Assembly: GCF_013401555.1 (NCBI RefSeq)
Contig: NZ_CP058552.1
Span: 1,302,001 to 1,366,000, forward strand
Direction: 5' to 3'
DNA: 64,000 nt
DNA from: Paenibacillus sp. E222
GTDB taxonomy: Bacteria; Bacillota; Bacilli; Paenibacillales; Paenibacillaceae
A program made the position numbers and the translations under genes. This document shows, piece after piece, positions 54,464 through 63,791 of the stretch (positions are counted from its first letter, which is position 1; every line of letters starts with the position of its first letter). The notes beneath the pieces are model-generated. The model was not told the origin of the DNA, did no database searches, and worked only from the letters and a program-made list of their open reading frames with translations.

Positions 54464-54961
54464 TTACGCCGGATATCCGCCACCTGGTGGTGGCCATGCG
54501 CCGTAGAAACGACGAAGCAGAACAATTTCGCCCAGATGGTACGAGTTATGGGAGGCGATATTGCGCAGCAGCCCTGCTTTGGTTTCCCCAGGGAAATAGA
54601 GCAGTGGATCATCTAATTGTGCTGTTTCTGCAATGGCTACGGCTTGATCAACCCCATCCAAGAATGCCTGAATATCTGCCTTCCACGTGGCTTCATCCTG
54701 AGGACCTTTCTCTTCAGGCCAGCTCTCACTCACGTTAGAAGGGGGCTGGGGCTTGCGCCCTTCCAAGTGTTCGAGCATGAATTGCTGCCAATAATGCATA
54801 TGCTTCACCAACTGATAGATCGTATAAGGCATAGCCTCGTGCGTACGAGCAGCAAGTGTGACATCGATATCGGGTAGTGCAAGAGCGATGCGGATATGAC
54901 CGCGTTCTCCCACCAATGATTTGACAAGGGCTTGTCCAAAGCTTTGATTAGCATCTGCCAT
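54464..54961 (-). CDS. DinB-family protein
   Basis: 165 residues of a four-helix-bundle DinB/YfiT-type fold. Metal-site histidines appear as QLVKHMHYWQQ and HNSYHLGEI. The members include thiol transferases (BstA) and DNA-damage-induced proteins; exact activity is not predictable. AAGGGAAG precedes the ATG. Confidence 0.88.
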   Translation of the reverse strand: MADANQSFGQALVKSLVGERGHIRIALALPDIDVTLAARTHEAMPYTIYQLVKHMHYWQQFMLEHLEGRKPQPPSNVSESWPEEKGPQDEATWKADIQAFLDGVDQAVAIAETAQLDDPLLYFPGETKAGLLRNIASHNSYHLGEIVLLRRFYGAWPPPGGGYPA

Positions 54962-55133
54962 GTGGAATCTTCCCTTCTTCTGGATCAGGTCGGTTGACCC
55001 GTCTCTATATAGGTATTATACAATTAAATTGTGGGAAATTAAAATAAGGTAATCTCAACCCAAAACACTTAAACTTACATGGTATAATAGTGGAAATAAA
55101 TCTCAAGACTCTAGGGTCGAGGAGGAAGCTCCT

Positions 55134-56291
55134 GTGAAAGTGATATTGGTTGACGACGAACGTCTAGCGTTGATAGGCCTTCAAAAATTACTAGAAAAAG
55201 AAGTAAGTGGCATCGAAATTATCGCTACATATATGAACTCTACAGAGGCCATGGCAGGTATTGTGGAGAACCGCCCTGATGTTGTATTTCTGGATATTCA
55301 TATGCCAGAGATGGATGGTATGGATCTGGGAAGACAGATTCAGGCAGCAACACCGGGCACCGAAATTATATTTGTGACCAGTTACGACCAATATGCGGTG
55401 CATGCCTTCGAGTTACAGGCTTTGGACTATGTGATGAAGCCCATCCAAAAAGATCGATTGATGCAGACGGTGAGCCGAGTCCGGGAGAAACTGAGCGTAA
55501 AACGCAAGCTGCGGTCAAAGGATACGGACGTACCTTTAATTTGCTGTTTTAATCAGATTCAGTTTAAGCTTCCAGGCAAGGATATCCAGGTTGCCAAATG
55601 GCGCACAAGCAAGGCGCAGGAGCTGTTTGCATATTTACTTCATCACCGGAATCACACAATTCATCGCAGTGTGTTGCTTGAGATGCTGTGGCCTGAATTA
55701 GAAGAGGACAAGACGGTGCATCAACTCTATACCGCAATGTATCATGTCCGTCAAACCCTGAAAGCATGCAATATGGATATGGTCACCATTCAGAGTGGAC
55801 ACTTGGAAGCGGGATATAGACTCGAATTGGGTGAAGCTCAGTTGGATAGTGAGCAGTGGGAACGGGAAATCAGGCAATGGAAAGTGGTAGACGCAAGTAC
55901 CGTTCATGCGTATGAGCAAGCGCTTTATCTATATAAGGGTACCTATCTTGGCAATTATGAATACATGTGGGCTGAACCTGAGCGGGAAAGATTACGCTAT
56001 CTGTGGTTGTACCATATGAGACAACTAAGTCTGTATTACCAGCAGCATGGGCTGGCGGAAAAAGTGATCGAGAGTACACAACGTATCCAGCATATGCTTC
56101 CGGATGAAGAAGAAAGTTATTTTATTCTAATGAAGTTATACGATGAAATGCACAACGATCTCGGTGTGGAGGAGCAGTATCGTCTCTTAACCACCAGAAT
56201 GGAACAAGATTTGGAGATACCGATCAGTGAGAACATTACCGAATGGTATCAGGACTGGAAGCTCGGTTTAACCAAAGTCATGAAAATATAA
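55134..56291 (+). CDS. Response regulator with SARP/BTAD-type C-terminus
   Basis: A GTG start lies behind GAGGAGGAAG. Residues 1-120: receiver domain (DDER, phosphoacceptor D54 in VFLDIHMP, T/K positions VTSY and KPI). Residues about 145-235: OmpR-like winged HTH (SKAQELFAYLLHHRNHTIHR, LEMLWPELEEDKTVHQLYTA), then a BTAD helical domain (about 245-375; PERERLRYLWLYHMRQLSLY). This architecture is that of the SARP-like regulators. Its stop is followed without a gap by the kinase start. Confidence 0.92.
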   Translation: MKVILVDDERLALIGLQKLLEKEVSGIEIIATYMNSTEAMAGIVENRPDVVFLDIHMPEMDGMDLGRQIQAATPGTEIIFVTSYDQYAVHAFELQALDYVMKPIQKDRLMQTVSRVREKLSVKRKLRSKDTDVPLICCFNQIQFKLPGKDIQVAKWRTSKAQELFAYLLHHRNHTIHRSVLLEMLWPELEEDKTVHQLYTAMYHVRQTLKACNMDMVTIQSGHLEAGYRLELGEAQLDSEQWEREIRQWKVVDASTVHAYEQALYLYKGTYLGNYEYMWAEPERERLRYLWLYHMRQLSLYYQQHGLAEKVIESTQRIQHMLPDEEESYFILMKLYDEMHNDLGVEEQYRLLTTRMEQDLEIPISENITEWYQDWKLGLTKVMKI

Positions 56292-59200
56292 TTGATGAAA
56301 TTACTTCAAACGAAACGTATGGACCGTTACAGATATATGATCATCATGCTAATCATTGTTGGCGTATTGATTGGCATGCGCTCGGCATGGTCGGCGTTTT
56401 TCCATACGATTGATGAGCATCGCGTCGTTAATGGAGTGCTTGACTTAAGGGGCGTGGATCTGGATCAGTCCCCGGTCATGTACTTGAATGGGGAATGGGA
56501 ACTTTACGCGGATGAGTTGCTGACCCAACAAGATATTGCGAAGAGGAATGGCGGTGCGAAGAGTGTCCAGGTCCCAGGAGACTGGGGGACTGCACAGAAT
56601 CAGGAACAAGAGAGTTCGTACGGTTACGGAACATATCGCTTGCGCATTTTGACAGATCCGCTTCAGACGCCTGTCACCTTCTGGTTTAAGGGAATCCGAA
56701 ATTCATCCGAGATTGAGATGAATGGATACAACGACGGGGGTATGGGTGAGGTATCCGCGGATAGCAGTACGTATATACCCAGAAGTACTTCATATACAGC
56801 GACTTACGATCACGAAGGAACAACATCTATTGAATTATTGATCCGCGTAGCCAATTACGACAGCCCGTATATGGGCGGAATTAGTAAGCCTGTTCGCTTC
56901 GGCTCACAGGCAGCCATTGATTTTTCGCGGTGGTACTCCATTGGGTTTCAGATGGTTACCTTTCTGATTTTGCTCCTTCACGGTATATATGCCTGTATTC
57001 TCTATGCATTTAATCCGCAGGAACGCGGCTTGCTGGTTGCGGCCATATTAACTTTATCTGTGGGCGCCGCAGTTATGATGGGTCATGATAATATTTTGAT
57101 GTTATGGCTTCCGATTAATTATACCTGGGGCATTAAAATTCGATTAATCTCATTGTTGTTGCAAAATATATGTATCCTTCTGTTATTCCAGAGATTAACG
57201 ATGGTTCATGTACGAAAGGCATGGCTACAGTGGCATGTTGTCATGACCTTGATCTATACGGCCGTGATTGTGGTGGTGCCCATTCATATTACCTTTGCCA
57301 TGATCCATTACAACGTCATTAACGTATTCTTTCTTCTATCATTAATCTGGTATCTATACATCGTCGGAACAATGATCTTCAGGAAACAGGGGGATCGGGA
57401 CATTGTGTTTCTGCTGCTTACCGCAGGAGGCATTACATCCAACCTGTTATGGAGTGTGGCCGAGACTGTCAGAGATGTGACGACAGTGTACTATCCAATC
57501 GATATCATTTTTGCGATTACCGGCTTCTCAGCCTACTGGTTCAAGAAGTACTTCAGGAATGTCCGAGAGAATATGAGACTGAATACAGAATTGCAGAAGA
57601 GTGACAAAATTAAAGATCAATTCCTGGCTAATACATCCCATGAACTGCGGACTCCGCTGCACGGAATCATTAACATCGCTCACAACGTGGTCACCCGAGA
57701 GAAGAGCAGGTTGGATGAACGGAGCCAGGAGGATATGGAACTGCTCATCACGATCGGTCGACGAATGTCCCATCTGCTTGGGGACCTGCTGGATGTAGTC
57801 CGGCTGAAGGAGCATCGAATTGTGCTGCGTCAGGTCCCCCTTTCAATACAGTCAGTGGTACCTGGTATTATCGCTATGCTGCAATTCATGGCAGAACGGA
57901 AACCGGTCCGCCTTCATATGGAAATTCCAGAATCATTCCCTCTGGTCCTGGCTGATGAAGAAAGACTTGTGCAGATTTTGTATAATCTGCTGCATAACGC
58001 GCTCAAACATACGGAGGAAGGGACGATCTCCGTAAGCGCCGAAATTCGTGAAGGACATGCCCTGATCCATGTGACGGATACGGGCATTGGCATGGATGAG
58101 GATACTAGGATGAGGATATTCCTTCCATATGAACAAGGGTCGTATGGAATAAGTGATGGACAAGGCATCGGGCTTGGACTGAATATCTGCAAACAGCTCG
58201 TAGAACTGCACGGCGGGGCACTAACGGTTCACTCGGAAATCGGAAAGGGCTCGGTATTCAGCTTCGATCTGCCGCTGGCGCATGAAACCCGTCAGGCTCA
58301 GTCGCAGCTCCCCCTGATCTGGGAACAGGCGATGGAGATAATGGAAGATGCTCCTGGTGGATTTCTGCTACGTCGCCCCGGTATGGGCGACGTAGAATCT
58401 TCGGCGACAGCGGAGATGGCTCCGTTGTTAAAAGAGGGGAAAGCAAACATTCTGGCTGTAGATGATGATCCGGTGAATCTGGATGTGCTGGTCAGCATTC
58501 TTTCAAATGAACCCTACACCATAACTACGGCCCGTTCAGGCCAGGAAGCGATGGAACTGCTGGGCACACGCCAGTGGGATCTGCTCATTACGGATGTGAT
58601 GATGCCCAATATGTCCGGCTATGAATTAACCCAGAAGGTGCGGGAACAATTCTCCATGTCAGAGCTTCCGGTGTTATTGTTGACTGCACGAAGCCAGCCA
58701 CCGGATATATATACCGGTTTTGCATCGGGGGCAAATGATTATGTCACGAAGCCTGTAGATGCGTTGGAGCTGAAATATCGGATACGTGCATTGACCATGT
58801 TAAATCAGTCCATCCAAGAGCGCCTGCGCATGGAGGCCGCCTATTTGCAGGCTCAGATTCAGCCCCACTTCCTGTTCAATACGCTGAATTCGCTTATGGT
58901 CTTAAGTGATATTGATACAGAGCATATGCGGAAGCTCGGTGAAGCCTTTTCATCCTATTTACGGATCAGCTTCAACTATCTCAATACAGGGGAACTGGTG
59001 AAATTATCACACGAGCTGGAACTCGTGGAAGCCTATCTTTTTATTGAGAAAACGCGATTTGAAGATCGCTTGTCGGTGGTATTGAACGTAGAGCCGGATC
59101 TTTCGTTGCTTCTCCCGCCGCTATCGATTCAGCCTTTGATTGAAAATGCCGTAAGACATGGGCTATTAAGCCGAAATGTGGGCGGGACGGTATGCCTGTC

Positions 59201-59429
59201 GATCTCTCGCCATGAGGGTTATACCCGTATTGAGGTGAAAGATAATGGCAAAGGCATCGAACCGGAGAAGGTTGCAGAGCTGCTACATGCTACGCCAGGT
59301 GGAAAAGGCGGAATAGGCATTGTGAATACGAACCGCAGATTGCTGCAACGGTATGGTCAGGGGTTATCTATTGTAAGTGAGCCCGGTGAGGGAACAATGG
59401 TGTCATTTGATATTCCGGATGAGATATAA
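56292..59429 (+). CDS. Hybrid sensor kinase with 7TMR-DISM sensor, receiver and second LytS-type kinase module
   Basis: 1045 residues; start TTG 56292 or ATG 56295. Order: signal/TM 1, extracellular 7TMR-DISM-extracellular (about 40-215), seven helices (about 215-420), HisKA (SHELRTPL, H450), HATPase (NLLHNALKH, DTGIGM, GQGIGLGL), receiver (DDDPVN, D768 in LITDVMMP), then a His_kinase/LytS-type phosphoacceptor domain (IQPHFLFNTL, H859) and a second HATPase (LIENAVRHG, DNGKGI, GGIGI). Two kinase cores in one chain are unusual. Cotranscribed with the SARP-like response regulator. Confidence 0.95.
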   Translation: MMKLLQTKRMDRYRYMIIMLIIVGVLIGMRSAWSAFFHTIDEHRVVNGVLDLRGVDLDQSPVMYLNGEWELYADELLTQQDIAKRNGGAKSVQVPGDWGTAQNQEQESSYGYGTYRLRILTDPLQTPVTFWFKGIRNSSEIEMNGYNDGGMGEVSADSSTYIPRSTSYTATYDHEGTTSIELLIRVANYDSPYMGGISKPVRFGSQAAIDFSRWYSIGFQMVTFLILLLHGIYACILYAFNPQERGLLVAAILTLSVGAAVMMGHDNILMLWLPINYTWGIKIRLISLLLQNICILLLFQRLTMVHVRKAWLQWHVVMTLIYTAVIVVVPIHITFAMIHYNVINVFFLLSLIWYLYIVGTMIFRKQGDRDIVFLLLTAGGITSNLLWSVAETVRDVTTVYYPIDIIFAITGFSAYWFKKYFRNVRENMRLNTELQKSDKIKDQFLANTSHELRTPLHGIINIAHNVVTREKSRLDERSQEDMELLITIGRRMSHLLGDLLDVVRLKEHRIVLRQVPLSIQSVVPGIIAMLQFMAERKPVRLHMEIPESFPLVLADEERLVQILYNLLHNALKHTEEGTISVSAEIREGHALIHVTDTGIGMDEDTRMRIFLPYEQGSYGISDGQGIGLGLNICKQLVELHGGALTVHSEIGKGSVFSFDLPLAHETRQAQSQLPLIWEQAMEIMEDAPGGFLLRRPGMGDVESSATAEMAPLLKEGKANILAVDDDPVNLDVLVSILSNEPYTITTARSGQEAMELLGTRQWDLLITDVMMPNMSGYELTQKVREQFSMSELPVLLLTARSQPPDIYTGFASGANDYVTKPVDALELKYRIRALTMLNQSIQERLRMEAAYLQAQIQPHFLFNTLNSLMVLSDIDTEHMRKLGEAFSSYLRISFNYLNTGELVKLSHELELVEAYLFIEKTRFEDRLSVVLNVEPDLSLLLPPLSIQPLIENAVRHGLLSRNVGGTVCLSISRHEGYTRIEVKDNGKGIEPEKVAELLHATPGGKGGIGIVNTNRRLLQRYGQGLSIVSEPGEGTMVSFDIPDEI

Positions 59430-59433
59430 GGAA

Positions 59434-59470
59434 ATGGCCGCAGAAGTGAAGACTTCCGGCCTTTTTGTTT
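59434..59470 (+). terminator. Terminator after the hybrid kinase
   Basis: GGCCG...GAAGT pairs with ACTTC...CGGCC (59436-59461) with one unpaired CA, followed by TTTTTGTTTTG. Confidence 0.8.
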
Positions 59471-59597
59471 TGCTTGCACGTCGATTCCCTAATTTTTATT
59501 ATTTTCTAATGCTTCTTACATATGTTAGTATATTTAACATTAGAAGCGCAGGTTTCGGTATTGGCGCTAAACGTTGCTATAGTGGGTGAAGAGATCG

Positions 59598-60914
59598 ATG
59601 CGCAATTGGGTCAAAAATGAGAATGTGCAGATGACGGCCATTGCCTTTGCCACAGCGGTAGGTGCGCAATTCAAGATTAATCCATTCCGGGAAGATTATT
59701 TCCGAATCGGGTTGGGGGTCAGCATCCTTTTATTTCTGCTGATGATTATGCCGCACCTGTCTTATGTGAAGACAGGAATCTTGACAGGCATCGCGAATTT
59801 GCTGTTTCAGTCGGCAGATCTCATTAATCATGTACAGACCGTGTCCATTCTGGAAAGTATGCGGGACAATCTGGGGGCAGGCGTGTATTACGTGGTCTTT
59901 GCCTATGGGCTGAGCAAGTTCAGGCATCGATTTCATGAGATGCAGCCTCTTCTGCTCGGCGGGCTGATCACATGTATCGATTTCTCATCTAATTTTGTTG
60001 AGCTGCTTCTTCGCGGAATGTTAAGTGGGACCAATATCTTTTATATGAAGGAATGGTTGTATCTGCTTGTGGTGGGCGGTCTGCGAAGTTACTTTGTGAT
60101 TGGGCTCTACAACAGTTTTGCGGTGAGGCAGATGCGGCTCTTGCATGCAGAGCAGGAGAAGCGAATGGAGCAGATGCTGAGCGTGAATTCGGGTCTGTAT
60201 GGCGAAGCCTTTTATCTGCAAAAAGCCATGAATACGATTGAAGGCATTGCTGTAGACAGCTACGATCTTTATCGGGATCTGAGAGAGCAGGAATTGAACC
60301 AATATAGCCAGCGGACGCTCGGCATTGCTCAACAGATTCATGAGGTCAAAAAGGACTCCCAACGTATCCTTGCAGGTCTGTTGAAATTGTATGATAGCGA
60401 AAAAGCAGTGAATATGAGTCTTTCCGAGGTATTAAACTTTGCGATCAAAGGAAACCGGAAGTATAGCGAAATGCTGAACAGAAAGATTGAGATTCGCATC
60501 GAGCAGCAGTATGACTGTGACTCGCCTTACTATATTCCTCTCTTGACTGTCATGAATAATCTGATCGCCAATGCCGTGGAAGCTATTGAAAACGACGGAA
60601 CGATTCGGATTCGAGTATTGGAAGAGGGAGCCGATGTGCAATTTGCAGTCATTGATTCGGGAAAAGGTGTACCCGAGGCGAAGCGAGATGTAATCTTTGA
60701 ACCCGGTTATACAACCAAATTCAATGAAGTGGGCATTGCAGCAACCGGAATTGGCCTGTCCCATGTACGTGATATCGTTCAGTCCCTGGAAGGACGAATC
60801 AGTGTGGAATCGGCTCCACAAGGGGATAAGGGCTCCGCATTTGTCGTATCCATTCCGAAAGCAAATCTGGTCAATGGGGACGGTGCGGACCAAATGGTTC
60901 AAATGGATAAGTAA
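59598..60914 (+). CDS. GHKL sensor histidine kinase (GlnK/YcbA-like)
   Basis: I choose ATG 59598 (MRNWVKNENVQM), behind GTGAAGAGA; GTG 59586 is the open-frame limit. 438 residues. Six hydrophobic helices at about 20-180 (no large loop), then a phosphoacceptor helix (IAQQIHEVKKDSQRILAGLL) and HATPase (MNNLIANAVEAIENDGTIRI, DSGKGVPEA, GIAATGIGLSHV). Resembles the glutamine-linked GlnK/YcbA kinases of Bacillus, but that is by pattern only. No response regulator is adjacent. Confidence 0.85.
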   Translation: MRNWVKNENVQMTAIAFATAVGAQFKINPFREDYFRIGLGVSILLFLLMIMPHLSYVKTGILTGIANLLFQSADLINHVQTVSILESMRDNLGAGVYYVVFAYGLSKFRHRFHEMQPLLLGGLITCIDFSSNFVELLLRGMLSGTNIFYMKEWLYLLVVGGLRSYFVIGLYNSFAVRQMRLLHAEQEKRMEQMLSVNSGLYGEAFYLQKAMNTIEGIAVDSYDLYRDLREQELNQYSQRTLGIAQQIHEVKKDSQRILAGLLKLYDSEKAVNMSLSEVLNFAIKGNRKYSEMLNRKIEIRIEQQYDCDSPYYIPLLTVMNNLIANAVEAIENDGTIRIRVLEEGADVQFAVIDSGKGVPEAKRDVIFEPGYTTKFNEVGIAATGIGLSHVRDIVQSLEGRISVESAPQGDKGSAFVVSIPKANLVNGDGADQMVQMDK

Positions 60915-60998
60915 ATAAATACACTCAAAAAGTCGTTGCTATTCATTAGGAAACTGCGAGATATTATAAAGAGAAAGGCTCGAGAAAGGAGAAATAAA

Positions 60999-61367
60999 TT
61001 GAATATAACTATTGATCAACAGGGCAACTCCAAGGTTGCCATCATCGAAAGTGATGACATCGTTATTAACAATACTCAAGACGCTCTGGATCTGATGGCC
61101 TCTGTGAAATACACGGATGACGCACATAAAATCTTGATTGATAAATCCAATCTCACCGAAGATTTCTTCGAACTGAAGACCAAACTTGCAGGTGATATCT
61201 TGCAGAAATACGTGAACTACCAGGTGAAAATTGCCATAGTCGGAGATTTTGACGGATACAACAGCAAAAGTCTCAGAGACTTCATCTATGAGTGCAACCA
61301 TGGCAAGCATGTTTTCTTTTTGAAAAACAAAGAGGAAGCACTCCAGGCTTTACATAATATCGATTAA
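60999..61367 (+). CDS. DUF4180 family protein
   Basis: I start at TTG 60999 (NITIDQQGNSKVAIIES), 9 bases after AAAGGAG. 122 residues. Matches the DUF4180 pattern: SDDIVINNTQDALDLM, DFFELKTKLAGDILQKYVNY and VKIAIVGDFDGYNSKSLRDF. Function unknown; common in low-GC Gram-positives. Confidence 0.88.
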   Translation: MNITIDQQGNSKVAIIESDDIVINNTQDALDLMASVKYTDDAHKILIDKSNLTEDFFELKTKLAGDILQKYVNYQVKIAIVGDFDGYNSKSLRDFIYECNHGKHVFFLKNKEEALQALHNID

Positions 61368-61421
61368 TTCCACATTCAGAGCGGTAAGCCATCGATTAAT
61401 CCTTATGGAGGAGGTACCATT

Positions 61422-61904
61422 ATGATTGCAGATTTGAAGTCAGTACCGAATGGCACCATAGCTTGTTTTGAACGTCATTGGAAGCACGCTGCGGAGGATG
61501 TATGGTCCTTTTTGACGGATAACGAAAAGCTTGCAAAGTGGTTCTCCGAACTCGAAGTAACGGACCTGCGAGAAGGTGGAAGCATCAAGTTTAATATGCC
61601 GGATGGTACCTTTAAGGAACTCAACATTATCGAGCTTATCCCTGGCACTATTCTCGAATATACCTGGGCAGAAGACCGTGTTCGGTTTGAGTTATATCCA
61701 GAGCCGAATGGGTGTCGTCTGCTGCTGCTCGAAACCATCCATCACATCACAAGCCATACACCTAAAGATTTAGCGGGGTGGCATGTCTGCCTGAACGTCA
61801 TTGAGGCATTACTGGATGGTCGTACATTGGAATCTCGTGAAGCAGAATGGAAAATCTGGTACGAGAAATACCAGCAGCATGTGGATCGTTTTCTCAAAAT
61901 CTAG
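61422..61904 (+). CDS. SRPBCC / AHSA1-family protein
   Basis: 160 residues of the START-like helix-grip fold: FERHWKHAAEDVWSFLTDNE at the start, WFSELEVTDLREGGSIKFNM and a WHVCLNVIEALL C-terminal helix. These proteins bind hydrophobic ligands or act in stress response. GGAGGAGG precedes the ATG. The gene follows the DUF4180 gene by 54 bases. Confidence 0.88.
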   Translation: MIADLKSVPNGTIACFERHWKHAAEDVWSFLTDNEKLAKWFSELEVTDLREGGSIKFNMPDGTFKELNIIELIPGTILEYTWAEDRVRFELYPEPNGCRLLLLETIHHITSHTPKDLAGWHVCLNVIEALLDGRTLESREAEWKIWYEKYQQHVDRFLKI

Positions 61905-61954
61905 TTAGATGAGACTGCCCCTTTGGGGCAATAATCATGCGGGAGGAACACATC

Positions 61955-63082
61955 GTGGGAGTTAATGAGAGATTACAATCGTACGCGTTGTCTGATGTTA
62001 GCAATCTCAAAGTACATGGCAGAACGACAGGACAACGGCCGCCCTTAACTTTGTTTTGGACCGGAAGTGCGGTTGAACTTAATGCAAAAGCTTCTGAGTT
62101 GTGGGTGGAGATCGAGTCCGATTATGACCTGTATGAACCTTGGATCAGCATTCTGATTAACGGTGTCCCGGTGAGCAGACAGATGTTAACGGCGGGTAGG
62201 TATTGGATCTGTGTATTCCGAGGAATGAACGAGAATGTGGTGAAAAATGTACGCATCGTCAAAGATGTACAGGCCATGAATGGAGATCCGGGCTGTTCCT
62301 TGCAGATTCATGCGGTGAAGTCCGATGGTGTCTTCGTACCTGTAGAGGAAAAACCGTACAAGATTGAATTTATCGGCGACAGTATTACATCCGGAGAAGG
62401 TGCAATTGGAGCCAAGACAGAAGAGGATTGGATTCCGATGTGGTTCAGTGCCATACATAATTATACGGCTATGACAGCAGAAGCGCTGAATGCAGAATAC
62501 CGCGTCATCTCGCAGAGCGGCTGGGGTGTGCTGACGAGTTGGGATAACAATCCGAATGCAAATATCCCTGATTATTACGAGCAAGTCTGTGGATTGGTGA
62601 CCGGAGATAAGAACGCAGCACTTGGCGCAGGGGACAAGCATGATTTTAACTCCTGGCAGCCGGATGTAGTGGTCGTTAATCTGGGAAGCAATGATGGAGG
62701 GGCCTTTCAAACCTCGGCGTGGCAGGACCCCGTTACCGGAAAGGTGTACAAGCAACGCCTGAACGAAGACGGCACTTACCATGAAGAGGATCTGGCTGCT
62801 TTTGAGAATGCCGTGACCCGATTCTTGACCCAACTTCGAAAAAACAATCCAGAAGCGCATCTTGTATGGGCATACGGCATGCTTGGATTCCCGATGATGC
62901 CAGCGATTTATCGTGCTGTTGACGCTTATACGAGACAGTCCGGAGATACGAAAGTCTCGGTGATACAGCTTCCCAATACGACCGAGGAGACGGTAGGCGC
63001 CAGAAGTCATCCGGGTGAGTTATCTCATCGAAAGACTGCTGATGCGTTAGCGGAGTATCTAAAGGGAATTTTAAAATTTTAA
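61955..63082 (+). CDS. SGNH/GDSL esterase, carbohydrate esterase 2-like
   Basis: I start at GTG 61955, 8 bases after GGGAGG. 375 residues. An N-terminal beta-sandwich (about 10-130) is followed by the SGNH hydrolase domain: block I FIGDSITSGEG (catalytic S about 143), block III NLGSNDGG, and block V SHPGELSH with the catalytic H. This two-domain layout is that of CE2 acetyl esterases, which deacetylate plant polysaccharides. No signal peptide, so it acts inside the cell or is released otherwise. Confidence 0.85.
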   Translation: MGVNERLQSYALSDVSNLKVHGRTTGQRPPLTLFWTGSAVELNAKASELWVEIESDYDLYEPWISILINGVPVSRQMLTAGRYWICVFRGMNENVVKNVRIVKDVQAMNGDPGCSLQIHAVKSDGVFVPVEEKPYKIEFIGDSITSGEGAIGAKTEEDWIPMWFSAIHNYTAMTAEALNAEYRVISQSGWGVLTSWDNNPNANIPDYYEQVCGLVTGDKNAALGAGDKHDFNSWQPDVVVVNLGSNDGGAFQTSAWQDPVTGKVYKQRLNEDGTYHEEDLAAFENAVTRFLTQLRKNNPEAHLVWAYGMLGFPMMPAIYRAVDAYTRQSGDTKVSVIQLPNTTEETVGARSHPGELSHRKTADALAEYLKGILKF

Positions 63083-63099
63083 TTTACATTTGAAATCGG

Positions 63100-63142
63100 A
63101 AGAGCCAGACCTCTCTTGAATTAGAGGGGCCTGGCTCTTAAT
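63100..63142 (+). terminator. Terminator of the esterase gene
   Basis: AAGAGCCAG...CCTCT pairs with AGAGG...CTGGCTCTT around TTGAATT, followed by AATTTA. The same stem may end the convergent gene. Confidence 0.8.
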
Positions 63143-63183
63143 TTAGTGCGCCTTGTACATCGGAGGAGATGTTTATACTACGG

Positions 63184-63717
63184 TTACTCCCCTTGTACCT
63201 GATAGCGAATCGAAATGATCTGTCCCAGCGTCTGCGTATGAATCATTTTGAAATGAGTTGGTACAGTCCCTGTTGGAAACAGGGGGATTCCTTTGCCAAG
63301 AACCTTAGGAATAATGGCAATCTCAACCTCATCGAGCAGTTGCTGTTCCAGAACGGCTTGCACCAGCTGGCCTCCGCCAACAATCCAAATGTCACCGCTG
63401 GAGTCCTGCTTCAATCGGGGAATCAGGTTCTCCACAGCCTCGTCCGTAAATTGTACATGTGGTGCAGGGGCTTGTTTGGAACGGGAAAGTACATACGTCG
63501 GGCGATCCGCATAGGGGAAATCCTCTGACAGCTTGAGCACCTCTTCATACGTAAGACGTCCCATGACCACCGATCCAATCGTTGAATAGAACTCGCCATA
63601 CCCGTTATCGCCACCATCGCCTTCCACATCGAACAGCCAATCCACCGAACCATCCGGTCTTGCAATGTACCCATCCAGACTCATCGCAATATATAACACG
63701 ACTTTATTGTTAGACAT
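63184..63717 (-). CDS. RibD C-terminal domain / dihydrofolate-reductase-like protein
   Basis: I start at ATG 63717 (MSNNKVVLYIAMSLDG), behind AGAAGGGAG; the open frame extends to 63813. 177 residues, stand-alone RibD_C/YyaP type. Motifs: LYIAMSLDGYIARPDGSVDW, VVMGRLTYEEVL, IWIVGGGQLVQAVLEQQL. Predicted NADPH-dependent reductase; not a classical dihydrofolate reductase, substrate unknown. Confidence 0.9.
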   Translation of the reverse strand: MSNNKVVLYIAMSLDGYIARPDGSVDWLFDVEGDGGDNGYGEFYSTIGSVVMGRLTYEEVLKLSEDFPYADRPTYVLSRSKQAPAPHVQFTDEAVENLIPRLKQDSSGDIWIVGGGQLVQAVLEQQLLDEVEIAIIPKVLGKGIPLFPTGTVPTHFKMIHTQTLGQIISIRYQVQGE

Positions 63718-63791
63718 ATCAATCGCTCCCTTCTGAAATGTATGATACACTCCAACTATGACAAATGTTGACGTAGTTAGGTGGGGTGAAT

